The translations under genes were made by a program, and so were the position numbers. 64,000 bases of DNA from Berkiella sp964594635 (GTDB lineage Bacteria > Pseudomonadota > Gammaproteobacteria > Berkiellales > Berkiellaceae): NCBI GenBank assembly GCA_964594635.1, contig CAZQMV010000012.1:1-64000 (forward strand). Direction: 5' to 3'. The notes under the pieces are model-generated. The model searched no databases. It saw only the letters and a list, made by a program, of their open reading frames with translations, and was not told where the DNA came from. This document shows positions 53,834 through 61,832 of the stretch, piece after piece (positions within the stretch are counted from its first letter, which is position 1; every line of letters begins with the position of its first letter).

Positions 53834-55882
53834 ATGTTCCAAGTTGTCGTTGGTGTTGGGATCTTTACCAGCGCGTTTTTAATCTTCTTTATTCAGCTCT
53901 TGTTGGCTAAACATATGCTACCTCAGTTTGGTGGCTCAGCCTTTGTTTGGATAACCAGCATTTTATTTTTCCAAACCGGTTTATTACTCGGTTACTTCTA
54001 TGCTTATCTATTAGCCAAACTCCCATCGAAGCGCTTACAAGCCTTCATTCATTTTGGCTTACTCCTTGCTTCACTTTACTTTATTCCTATTCAGCTAGAT
54101 GGTTTTGTTATAAACAACCAACAATGGCCACCTATTAGCGTTTGGCAGCTTCTGTGCTCGATTTCATTATTACCTTTTATTGTTATATCGGCTTCAAGTC
54201 CACTATTACAACATTGGTACTGTCAAATCAAAGAAAGTGAATTCCCTTACTACTTTTACTCGATCTCTAATACGGGATCACTATTAGGACTGTTGGGATA
54301 CCCCTTTTTAATTGAACCGTTCATTGGCCTTCATCAACAAGCGCAGCTGTGGACGTTAATGTATCTTTGCTATTGCTTCATTTGTCTTATTTGTATGGTC
54401 CATCTCTTACGGATCAAAAAAACGCCTATGTATGCTAAAGTTCCTTTCAATATCACAATCATCAAAGCAAACCAATGGCTGTTTTTAAGTTTCATCTCTA
54501 GTGCATTACTCTTAGCGGTGACACAGTTTTTAACTCAAAACGTGATTAATTTGCCACTCATGTGGGTCATCCCGCTTGGCTTATACCTTATCTCCTTTAT
54601 TGTGACTTTTTCCAAAACAACTGGCTATGATCGTCATTTTTGGTTTAGCGCATTTCTCATTTTCTTAACACTCACTTTGTGGCTCATTTATATGGAAAGC
54701 CTCTCCGGGTATGATGTAGTCATTGTATTACTCGGTTTACTTTACAGTGCCTGCATGATTTGTCATGGCGAGTTGATTTTAAGAAAACCCTCCCTTCGAT
54801 CGTTAACCACCTTTTATCTGTTTATTTCACTGGGTGGAGTACTAGGAAGTCTTTTTGTGAATCTTGTTGCCTATGTATTATTAGGCAAATGGTGGGATTT
54901 TTATATTCCGTTACTACTGCTTACCATCATGGTTGTAACAATTAGCTATCAAAAATACAGAGCAAAACAATTAACTTGGGAAACAGAAGTACTCACCAGC
55001 ACTTGCCTTATCATTATTGTTGGGTTAACAATAGTCTGCATTATTCAGCCTAAAACAGAAGTGCTTACTGAAAAAAGAAGTCTTTATGGTTTTATTCGCA
55101 TTTTTGATCATCTACCCAACAAGAAATATGCGTATCGAGAAATGCGTCATGGGCAAATTACCCACGGTGTTCAAGCCTTGGCAACCGATAAACAAATGAT
55201 ACCAACCACTTATTATGGTGAAAAATCAGGTGTTAAATTAAGCATTGAATATTTACGGCAACATAAAAAGGAACCCTTAAATATTGCTGTGATCGGTTTA
55301 GGTGTGGGCACCATTGCAAGCTTGGGTGCAAAAGGTGACAATATTGATTTTTATGAGTTAGATGAAAATGTAAAAGATTTTGCTTATCAATATTTCACAT
55401 ACCTTAAATCTTCCCCTGCCAATATCAAAGTGATTTTGGGAGATGCCCGTCTTTCAATGGTAAAGGCACAATTTTCTCCCACCTTTAAACACTATGATCT
55501 CATCGTTGCCGATGCCTTTAATGGCGATGCGATACCCTTTCATTTATTGACTCATGAGGCCATTCAGTTATATCAGCATTTATTAACGAAAGATGGCATC
55601 ATCGCTTTACATACTACCAATACGTATCTCTCGTTTTATCCTTTAACCTTTAATTTAGCAAAAGATCAAAATCTTCAACATATCTGGGTACAAACACTCG
55701 GCCAACCTTTAAAACTAAACTATACGAACTACTGGGCATTGTTAAGCCAAGATCCCGTATTGACAGCATGGATGAAGCAGCAAAGCGGAATCAAAATAGT
55801 CGACTTTACGCCAAAATCAGATATTTTATGGACAGATGATTTCAATAGCATATTGCCGTTGTTAAGAATATTATCACTATAA
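53834..55882 (+). CDS. Membrane protein fused to spermidine-synthase-like domain
   Basis: The first 400 residues hold about ten to twelve hydrophobic helices (FFIQLLLAKHMLPQFGGSAFVW; the conserved LLQHWY). The last 200 form a spermidine-synthase-like methyltransferase fold: LNIAVIGLGVGTIASLGAKG, IDFYELDENVKDFA, VILGDARLSMV, and DLIVADAFNGDAIPFHLLT. Such fused membrane/spermidine synthase proteins are widespread; real spermidine synthesis is unproven. Length 682. Its 3' end overlaps the convergent antiporter gene by six bases. Confidence 0.85.
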   Translation: MFQVVVGVGIFTSAFLIFFIQLLLAKHMLPQFGGSAFVWITSILFFQTGLLLGYFYAYLLAKLPSKRLQAFIHFGLLLASLYFIPIQLDGFVINNQQWPPISVWQLLCSISLLPFIVISASSPLLQHWYCQIKESEFPYYFYSISNTGSLLGLLGYPFLIEPFIGLHQQAQLWTLMYLCYCFICLICMVHLLRIKKTPMYAKVPFNITIIKANQWLFLSFISSALLLAVTQFLTQNVINLPLMWVIPLGLYLISFIVTFSKTTGYDRHFWFSAFLIFLTLTLWLIYMESLSGYDVVIVLLGLLYSACMICHGELILRKPSLRSLTTFYLFISLGGVLGSLFVNLVAYVLLGKWWDFYIPLLLLTIMVVTISYQKYRAKQLTWETEVLTSTCLIIIVGLTIVCIIQPKTEVLTEKRSLYGFIRIFDHLPNKKYAYREMRHGQITHGVQALATDKQMIPTTYYGEKSGVKLSIEYLRQHKKEPLNIAVIGLGVGTIASLGAKGDNIDFYELDENVKDFAYQYFTYLKSSPANIKVILGDARLSMVKAQFSPTFKHYDLIVADAFNGDAIPFHLLTHEAIQLYQHLLTKDGIIALHTTNTYLSFYPLTFNLAKDQNLQHIWVQTLGQPLKLNYTNYWALLSQDPVLTAWMKQQSGIKIVDFTPKSDILWTDDFNSILPLLRILSL

Positions 55883-57637
55883 TTTATCATTATCATGTTT
55901 TTGAAATGTGTCTAAAAAGACATCTTTTAACCGTGAATGTAGCTTGATAAACCAGGTATAGAGCAAAGAAATTAAAATAATAGAGACAATACAAATCACA
56001 ATTAATAATTCGATTGGCGGCAATATACTAATACTTAAAGCGCAAACAAATAGCATCATACTGATCAAAGAAAACAACGGAATAAGTTCAGCAACAATTT
56101 TATGCCATTTTAATTTTAAATCATTTTCATCATTCTTGATGTTTAACTCAGTCATCATTATGCACAAAAATTGAATTTTACGATAGGCTGCAATTAAAAA
56201 TGGCAGTGAGATAATAAAGGCAATGGCCCAAAATATGGCTTTTTGAATGTGATGATTAGAAAGCGATAAAACAAATTCTCCCCAAGGGGTTCCTGCAAGA
56301 TAAGCCATCGTGAAAAATATTCCCATCACAATAAACAAGTTAACAACAACCTGAATAATGTTGTAGGTTTTATAACGCTTCATATGCACATTTTGTGCTG
56401 TATCTCTAATACTTAGCCAACCACAATATTTATTAAACTGCTTGCTGACACTATTTGGAACAAAGAAAGCAATAACACGCGTGATTTTATCTGAGTATTT
56501 TATTAAATACGGCGTCAGAAGGGTTGTAATGGCAGAAACGGTTACCGCAATGGGATATAAGAATGCACTGGTCACCCCAAGAGTTACCCCTAATGTTGCA
56601 ATAATAAATGAAAACTCACCAATCTGCGCTAACCCTAAGCCCACCCGCATCGACGTTTTGCCGCTTTTACCGGTGATTAAAATACCAAAACTGCTACTGA
56701 TAACTTTACCGAAAATAACTACCAAGGTGATCCCAATAATGGGTAAGGGATGTGTTGTAAGAACGCTTGGTTCAAACAATAAACCGACAGAAACGAAGAA
56801 AATAGCACTAAACATATCGCGCAGGGGCAAAATCAGCGATTCAATTGTCCCCAGATGCCGTGACTCGGCCATAATGGCCCCAATGATAAATGCGCCTAAT
56901 GCCACACTGTATCCTAAACGAATAACCAGTAAACAAAAACCAAAACACATTCCCAGCACCGAAATGAGCAGTATTTCCCTATTGTTGAATTTGGCAATAT
57001 ACGAGAGGATCCTGGGAATTATCAGTATCCCAAGGAATAATGACACAACCAGAAAAGTTGATAATTTTCCGAGGGTAATAATAAAATCCTCAGCATGCAT
57101 CGAACCTGTAATCGAAATTGTTGAAAGCAGTGCTAAAATAGCTATGGCAAAGATATCTTCTAATATCAAAATGCCAAAAATCAGTTGCGCAAATTTTTTA
57201 TTTTTTAATCCCTGTTCTTCTAATGCCTTTAAAATAATCGTTGTAGAGGAGATAGCGAGCATGGCCCCCAAAAAAATAGAGTCTGTTTGGCTCCAATGAA
57301 AAAAGCGACCAATGGCATATCCCAATCCTGTCATCAAGATAATTTCCAGTAACGTAGCAATAGCCGCAGGTTTACCCACTTTACTCAATTTGCGCAAGTT
57401 GAACTCAAGTCCTAAAGAAAACAAAAGGAATATCACGCCTAACTCAGCAAGCGTTTGAATCGTATTGAGATCTTGAATAAAAGAAAATGGTGGCGTATGA
57501 GGGCCAATGAGCATACCTGCAACGATATACCCTAATACCACAGGCTGCTTAAAACGATGACACAGCACCGAGATAAGACCCGCAACCAGCATGATAACTG
57601 CTAAGTCTTGAACGAAAATGAGGGCATTACTGTGCAA
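55877..57637 (-). CDS. CPA2-type monovalent cation/proton antiporter
   Basis: KefB/YbaL-like inner-membrane exchanger. The first 390 residues hold about twelve helices with the conserved GYIVAGMLIGPHTPPF, FSLGLEFNLRKL, and AISSTTIILKALEEQ stretches; LRDMFSAIFFVSVGLLFEPS follows. The C-terminal part has more helices (VVNLFIVMGIFFTMAYLAG) and a short cytoplasmic tail, but no TrkA-N or TrkA-C (RCK) domain, unlike KefB and KefC. Length 586. Ion specificity (K+ or Na+) unknown. Confidence 0.88.
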   Translation of the reverse strand: MHSNALIFVQDLAVIMLVAGLISVLCHRFKQPVVLGYIVAGMLIGPHTPPFSFIQDLNTIQTLAELGVIFLLFSLGLEFNLRKLSKVGKPAAIATLLEIILMTGLGYAIGRFFHWSQTDSIFLGAMLAISSTTIILKALEEQGLKNKKFAQLIFGILILEDIFAIAILALLSTISITGSMHAEDFIITLGKLSTFLVVSLFLGILIIPRILSYIAKFNNREILLISVLGMCFGFCLLVIRLGYSVALGAFIIGAIMAESRHLGTIESLILPLRDMFSAIFFVSVGLLFEPSVLTTHPLPIIGITLVVIFGKVISSSFGILITGKSGKTSMRVGLGLAQIGEFSFIIATLGVTLGVTSAFLYPIAVTVSAITTLLTPYLIKYSDKITRVIAFFVPNSVSKQFNKYCGWLSIRDTAQNVHMKRYKTYNIIQVVVNLFIVMGIFFTMAYLAGTPWGEFVLSLSNHHIQKAIFWAIAFIISLPFLIAAYRKIQFLCIMMTELNIKNDENDLKLKWHKIVAELIPLFSLISMMLFVCALSISILPPIELLIVICIVSIILISLLYTWFIKLHSRLKDVFLDTFQKHDNDKL

Positions 57638-57802
57638 TAAACCACCTTAACTACAATAAAAAAGGGTTCCCCATTATTTAACTTAGCAATGAATTAAAAA
57701 GGATGATAACTGTATATAACAGCAGCATTTAATATAAAGTAATTAAGGCACCAAAGATGACATCTATACTTTATGAAATACCCTTTGCTGGAGAGCCATA
57801 TA

Positions 57803-58234
57803 ATGCAAACCCCATTAAGTGTCCTATTAAAGGAAAAAAGCAATAAAATTCAGACATTAACTGCAAATGACAGCTGTTATCATTGCGCTGAAATATTAAC
57901 GAAATTTGGCATCGGGGCTTTACTTGTGATGGAAGGTGAAACCTTACAAGGCATTATCAGCGAAAGAGATTTAATCAATAAATTGATCAATAAAAAATTA
58001 GATCCCAACACCGTAAAAGTTTCCGAATTAATGACGCGTAATGTTCTCACGGTAACACCGGAAACCACAGTCCAACAAGCCATGGAAATTATGACTGAAA
58101 AGCGCTTTCGTCACTTACCGGTATTAGAAAATAATAAATTGGTTGGTATTATTTCTATCGGCGACATCACGCGTTGGGTAATGTTGCAACAACAACAAGA
58201 AATCTCAGCACTCACAGGCTATATACATGGCTAA
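57803..58234 (+). CDS. CBS-domain protein
   Basis: Two CBS domains fill the protein: GALLVMEGETLQGIISERDLI in the first and FRHLPVLENNKLVGIISIGDI in the second, with VKVSELMTRNVLTVTPETTVQQAMEIMT between. CBS pairs bind adenine nucleotides and often act as sensors. The ATG at 57803 (MQTPLSVLLK) is preferred over 57773, as GGAGAG precedes it. Length 143. It is divergent from the antiporter gene and overlaps the MFS transporter 3' end by four bases. Confidence 0.87.
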   Translation: MQTPLSVLLKEKSNKIQTLTANDSCYHCAEILTKFGIGALLVMEGETLQGIISERDLINKLINKKLDPNTVKVSELMTRNVLTVTPETTVQQAMEIMTEKRFRHLPVLENNKLVGIISIGDITRWVMLQQQQEISALTGYIHG

Positions 58235-59418
58235 GCAACGACTGACTTGTCATGAGTTAAGTGATAGGTAATAAAGGCTAAAATAACCCCTCCTGCTATT
58301 AGCATTGATAAATTTGCCATCGTTTTATCATTAAACAAAGTGACTAAAACGGTGGCAAAAACGCCAAAGCTATTCATATAGGTTGAAAAAATAGACATTC
58401 GCCTACCCATCGACTCCGTGCAAGCATCAATGGCACTTCTGTTTAAAGGACCAAAAGCAATAGCTGCTCCTATTGAAAAGAGCATCAATAAGACGATCAG
58501 TGAATAATAGGCCTCATCATTCAAACTGCTCACCGCGACAAGAAGTAAAACAGCAACGACAGCAATCCCTATTCCTATGTTGATCAATCGGTTTGGAGTT
58601 ACTTTTCCAGCACAATAATGCACAATTTGCGCCCCTGCGATAAAGGCACCAAACACAGCTAATTGAACATAGCCATACTCCAAGGGAGTTTTATGAAGCG
58701 TTTCAATGATGACAAATGGGCTTTCTACAATCCAACAACAAAAGGATAAGAACAACAAGCAATACGGCAACATGAAATGTAAAAATTGCTTTCGTTTAGC
58801 AATGATCACAAAGTCTGCCATGATATCTTTGAAATGAAGCGGAACTTTGATCGGGTTGGTTTCAGGCATCACTTTGCCTAAAAATAACATTGCAAACAAA
58901 GACCAGAACCCTAAAACATAAAAAATGACTCGCCAATCAAAATAGGTCACTATCACCGCTCCTAGCAATGGACCAAAAGCGGGTGCCAATATGGAAACGG
59001 ATCCCATCATAGCGATGATTCTAATCGCTTGAGTTGTGTCATACGATTCATGAATTGCGGCATATCCAGCGACAACCATAGAACATATCGAGCTTCCTTG
59101 AATAAACCTAGCTACTAAAAACAGAGGGATGTTAGAGGTTACAGCACATATGAAACTAGCCACTATATAGAATATACCGCCACTCATTAAGATGATTTTA
59201 CGACCATAGCGATCGGATAATGGCCCCATAAATAATTGCATCGAAGCTGAACCTAGAAACCAGAACAGCAAAGTATATTCCGCTACGTCTTGTGAGATAT
59301 GCAAATCGCGGGATATCTGCGGCAAACCAGGCAAATACATATCGTTCGATAAGTAAGTAACTATCTCGTAAAAAACGAGCGCCGCAGGAAATAGAATCGA
59401 TTTGTTTAGGGTATTCAT
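58231..59418 (-). CDS. Bcr/CflA-type MFS efflux transporter
   Basis: Twelve-helix major facilitator exporter with the Bcr/CflA signature: DMYLPGLPQISRDLHIS at the start and the cytoplasmic loop MGPLSDRYGRKIILM. Motif PAFGPLLGAVI is in helix 5. Length 395. Bcr/CflA pumps export bicyclomycin, chloramphenicol, or cysteine-like compounds; the actual substrate here is not known. It stands alone on the minus strand, with no regulator beside it. Confidence 0.9.
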   Translation of the reverse strand: MNTLNKSILFPAALVFYEIVTYLSNDMYLPGLPQISRDLHISQDVAEYTLLFWFLGSASMQLFMGPLSDRYGRKIILMSGGIFYIVASFICAVTSNIPLFLVARFIQGSSICSMVVAGYAAIHESYDTTQAIRIIAMMGSVSILAPAFGPLLGAVIVTYFDWRVIFYVLGFWSLFAMLFLGKVMPETNPIKVPLHFKDIMADFVIIAKRKQFLHFMLPYCLLFLSFCCWIVESPFVIIETLHKTPLEYGYVQLAVFGAFIAGAQIVHYCAGKVTPNRLINIGIGIAVVAVLLLVAVSSLNDEAYYSLIVLLMLFSIGAAIAFGPLNRSAIDACTESMGRRMSIFSTYMNSFGVFATVLVTLFNDKTMANLSMLIAGGVILAFITYHLTHDKSVVA

Positions 59419-59514
59419 GCTTTTATTTTTAGAAAGTAAATGTACCTACATCATATGCTAATTTTTTGATATTAGCTAGCAAAGTACATTCACTTACCAT
59501 GTAAACAACATGGT

Positions 59515-60081
59515 TTAAAGTCGTTTTAACGATAAATCAAAATTGATCTTAACATCATCTTTGATTTCATCTGTGCTAGCCCAATCGCCTTGCCCAATAC
59601 CAAACGCAGTCCTTTTAATCGTCGTTTCACCAATTACTTTGCTTTTATCTTTGGATGCATTATCGATGATAAACTCAATCGTCAATGGGAGTTTTTTATC
59701 ACGGATTTGTAAATCACCTTTGGCTTGGTAGGTATTGTCTTTGACTTTCGTCAGTTCTGTTGACTTAAAATTCGCATCTTTGAATTTAGCAACATCAAGC
59801 CAATCACTCATTTTTAAAGTGCTAACTACTTCTTGATAGCTGGTATGAATTGAATCTATATCAACAATAATATCAACTTTACTGTTTTTGAGATCTTCAG
59901 GGGAAAATTCAATATCCCCATGCAACTTTTTAAATGTACCACTGACTGGCGCATTATTTTGAGTGGCGGTAAAGCGCAACGTACTATCACTTGGCACAAT
60001 TTCCCATTTGGCAACTTCTGCTAATGCAATCCAAGGTAAAAAAACGAGTGAAGTTGCAACTAATTTGTTGAGCCTATTCAT
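59515..60081 (-). CDS. YceI-family periplasmic protein
   Basis: A 188-residue protein with an N-terminal signal peptide (MNRLNKLVATSLVFLPWIALA) and the YceI lipocalin-like barrel: KWEIVPSDSTLRFTATQNNAPVSGTFKKL, then DSIHTSYQEVVSTLKMSDWLDVAKF. YceI proteins bind long polyprenoid-type lipids in the periplasm. It overlaps the cytochrome b561 gene by four bases and belongs to the YceI-b561-YceI operon. Confidence 0.9.
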   Translation of the reverse strand: MNRLNKLVATSLVFLPWIALAEVAKWEIVPSDSTLRFTATQNNAPVSGTFKKLHGDIEFSPEDLKNSKVDIIVDIDSIHTSYQEVVSTLKMSDWLDVAKFKDANFKSTELTKVKDNTYQAKGDLQIRDKKLPLTIEFIIDNASKDKSKVIGETTIKRTAFGIGQGDWASTDEIKDDVKINFDLSLKRL

Positions 60082-60617
60082 GGTAACATTCTCCGTAAAA
60101 TATCGTCTTTATTAATAAAATGGTGCTGCAATGCTGCTCCGACATGCCCACAGATAGCAGCAATTAAGCCATAAGCTAACCATTTATGTATTTCAGTGAG
60201 TAGATGGCGCGTTTGTTCGTTCGCCAAGATCAAATCAGGCAACACAAATAATCCAAAAAATGAAACAGGTAGCCCTGCAGCACTTGAGAGCATCCAGCCA
60301 GTTATTGGTAAGGCAAACATAAAAATGTAAAAAAAATAGTGCATGCTATGGGCTGCAATTTGTTCCCATTTAGGCATTTGTGGTGGCAATAAAGGCGTGG
60401 TATTGGTAAAACGCCATGCTAATCGAACGGTCGCTAACATGAGTACCAAAACACCAAACTCTTTATGCCAGCCATAATACTTCAATTTTTGTAGACTAAT
60501 AGGCAAACCAACCATATAAAGGCCCAAAATAATCAGGCCAATCATGAGTAACGCCATCAGCCAATGCAAAAGCATTGCAATCATACCAAAACGAGTGGCA
60601 GAATTTTTGAATTCCAT
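60078..60617 (-). CDS. Cytochrome b561
   Basis: Four-helix inner-membrane di-haem b cytochrome: AMLLHWLMALLMIGLIILGLYMVGL with the first His, KYYGWHKEFGVLVLMLATVRLAWR, MHYFFYIFMFALPITGWMLSS, and GLIAAICGHVGAALQHHFI. His ligands are present in all four places. Length 179. These proteins oxidise quinol and often stand beside YceI genes, as here (both sides). Confidence 0.92.
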   Translation of the reverse strand: MEFKNSATRFGMIAMLLHWLMALLMIGLIILGLYMVGLPISLQKLKYYGWHKEFGVLVLMLATVRLAWRFTNTTPLLPPQMPKWEQIAAHSMHYFFYIFMFALPITGWMLSSAAGLPVSFFGLFVLPDLILANEQTRHLLTEIHKWLAYGLIAAICGHVGAALQHHFINKDDILRRMLP

Positions 60618-60629
60618 ATTAATACCTGT

Positions 60630-61199
60630 TTACTTATTGGCCTCAACTTCAATGACAAGGTTAATATCATCGCCTAAACCAGGTAAATATGCGCTAATAC
60701 CATAATCAGAACGCTTTAATATCGTTTTTGCTCTAAACCCTGCGGTATCTTTATTAGCCATATTTTTTGCTATTTTTTGCGAAATCACTTCTAACACGAC
60801 GGGCTTGGTCACACCACGTAAGGTTAAGTTACCATGCACTTTAGCGATTTTTCCATCTTGCACTTCAATTTCATCACTTACAAATGTCGCTTTAGGGAAT
60901 TTCTTTACATCAAAGAAATCAGCGGATTTAAGGTGCTTATTTAATTTATCATTACCGGTGATCATGTCTCCAACTTTAATGGTCACATCCACTTTGCTAT
61001 TTTCAGGTTTATCTTGATCAAGCCACAATTTGCCTTCAGCTTCCCATTTACCAAAATAATGTGAAAAATCAAAATGGCTGATTTCCCAATTGACTGAAGT
61101 ATGACTTTTATCTAATTTGTACTCTTCCTTTTCGCACCACCCAGTGATGGGTAGCAAAAGTACCGGAAGAAGAATAAGGGATTTAGTTAACCGTTTCAT
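60630..61199 (-). CDS. YceI-family periplasmic protein (second copy)
   Basis: A 189-residue YceI protein with signal peptide (LTKSLILLPVLLLPITGWC). The barrel starts EYKLDKSHTSVNWEISHFDFSHYFGKW, typical of E. coli YceI itself, and includes FFDVKKFPKATFVSDEI and HGNLTLRGVTKPVVLEV. It is the first gene of the operon YceI-b561-YceI and is only distantly like the second YceI gene, so the pair is not a recent duplication. Confidence 0.92.
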   Translation of the reverse strand: MKRLTKSLILLPVLLLPITGWCEKEEYKLDKSHTSVNWEISHFDFSHYFGKWEAEGKLWLDQDKPENSKVDVTIKVGDMITGNDKLNKHLKSADFFDVKKFPKATFVSDEIEVQDGKIAKVHGNLTLRGVTKPVVLEVISQKIAKNMANKDTAGFRAKTILKRSDYGISAYLPGLGDDINLVIEVEANK

Positions 61200-61258
61200 A
61201 GCGCTGTTCCTTCTCTTTGAATATTTGAATTATAGCCCCAAGAGTCATATGACGCTCT

Positions 61259-61504
61259 CTATTGAATATCTAAAATACCTGCTGTTTTTGACATATCCTC
61301 AGATTCATTAATGCACTCCACTAAATCCCTATCTTTCCAATCTAGCGTTGACCAAATGGCTGAATGAATAGATTTCACTTTACTCTTCGCAAAGGTTTCT
61401 TCTGCAATTTCACGCGCTCGCTGCTCACTTTCAGCTCGAATTCGAATGTACCCATTTTTGTTACTTGGATTTTCGCTTTTGGGTGATAATTTCCACACTT
61501 TCAT
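61259..61504 (-). CDS. Small unknown protein
   Basis: An 81-residue soluble protein starting MKVWKLSPKSENPSN. GAGG stands at normal spacing before the ATG at 61504, so it is preferred over 61507 and 61516. Composition is ordinary, with an alpha-beta pattern (YIRIRAESEQRAREIAEETFA, then SAIWSTLDWKDRDLVECIN) similar to small uncharacterised proteins of many bacteria. No partner gene is obvious. Function unknown. Confidence 0.65.
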   Translation of the reverse strand: MKVWKLSPKSENPSNKNGYIRIRAESEQRAREIAEETFAKSKVKSIHSAIWSTLDWKDRDLVECINESEDMSKTAGILDIQ

Positions 61505-61516
61505 CATATGCCTCAT

Positions 61517-61832
61517 ATATTTTCAGTATATCTATAGGGTAAATATAAATATTTATCGACAATTCAGCGTACATGCTAAGTTTGTAGAGATTATCTTAAG
61601 GGTTAAGGTAATGAAAAAGGTATACAGCATCGGGCTATTGTTCATTACCCTGCTTTGCATTTTCCCTGCGGTTATCTTTCAATGACCAGACGTATTACTT
61701 GGCAACATCACAGCTCAATATAGCAACCGTGTACTTCCACTTCTATCTTTCACGCTAGGTCATGAAATTAATTGAACTAATTTATCTTCATTGTGGTCTT
61801 TTGTTTATGGTCACCTCATTAATGAGACATCT
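61517..61832. other. Gap with a possible 24-residue hydrophobic peptide
   Basis: About 316 bases. A short frame at 61611-61685 on the plus strand (ATG after AAGGTA) would encode a 24-residue peptide beginning MKKVYSIGLLFITLL, with the look of a signal peptide or tiny membrane peptide. It could be a real small protein or the remains of one. Nothing else of note is seen before the deaminase-like gene starts. Confidence 0.35.

Noticed and set aside
56442..57299. Long open plus-strand frame opposite the antiporter gene
   Set aside because: It lies fully antisense to a protein with clear family motifs; its own translation has no domain sense. A product of codon bias in the real gene.
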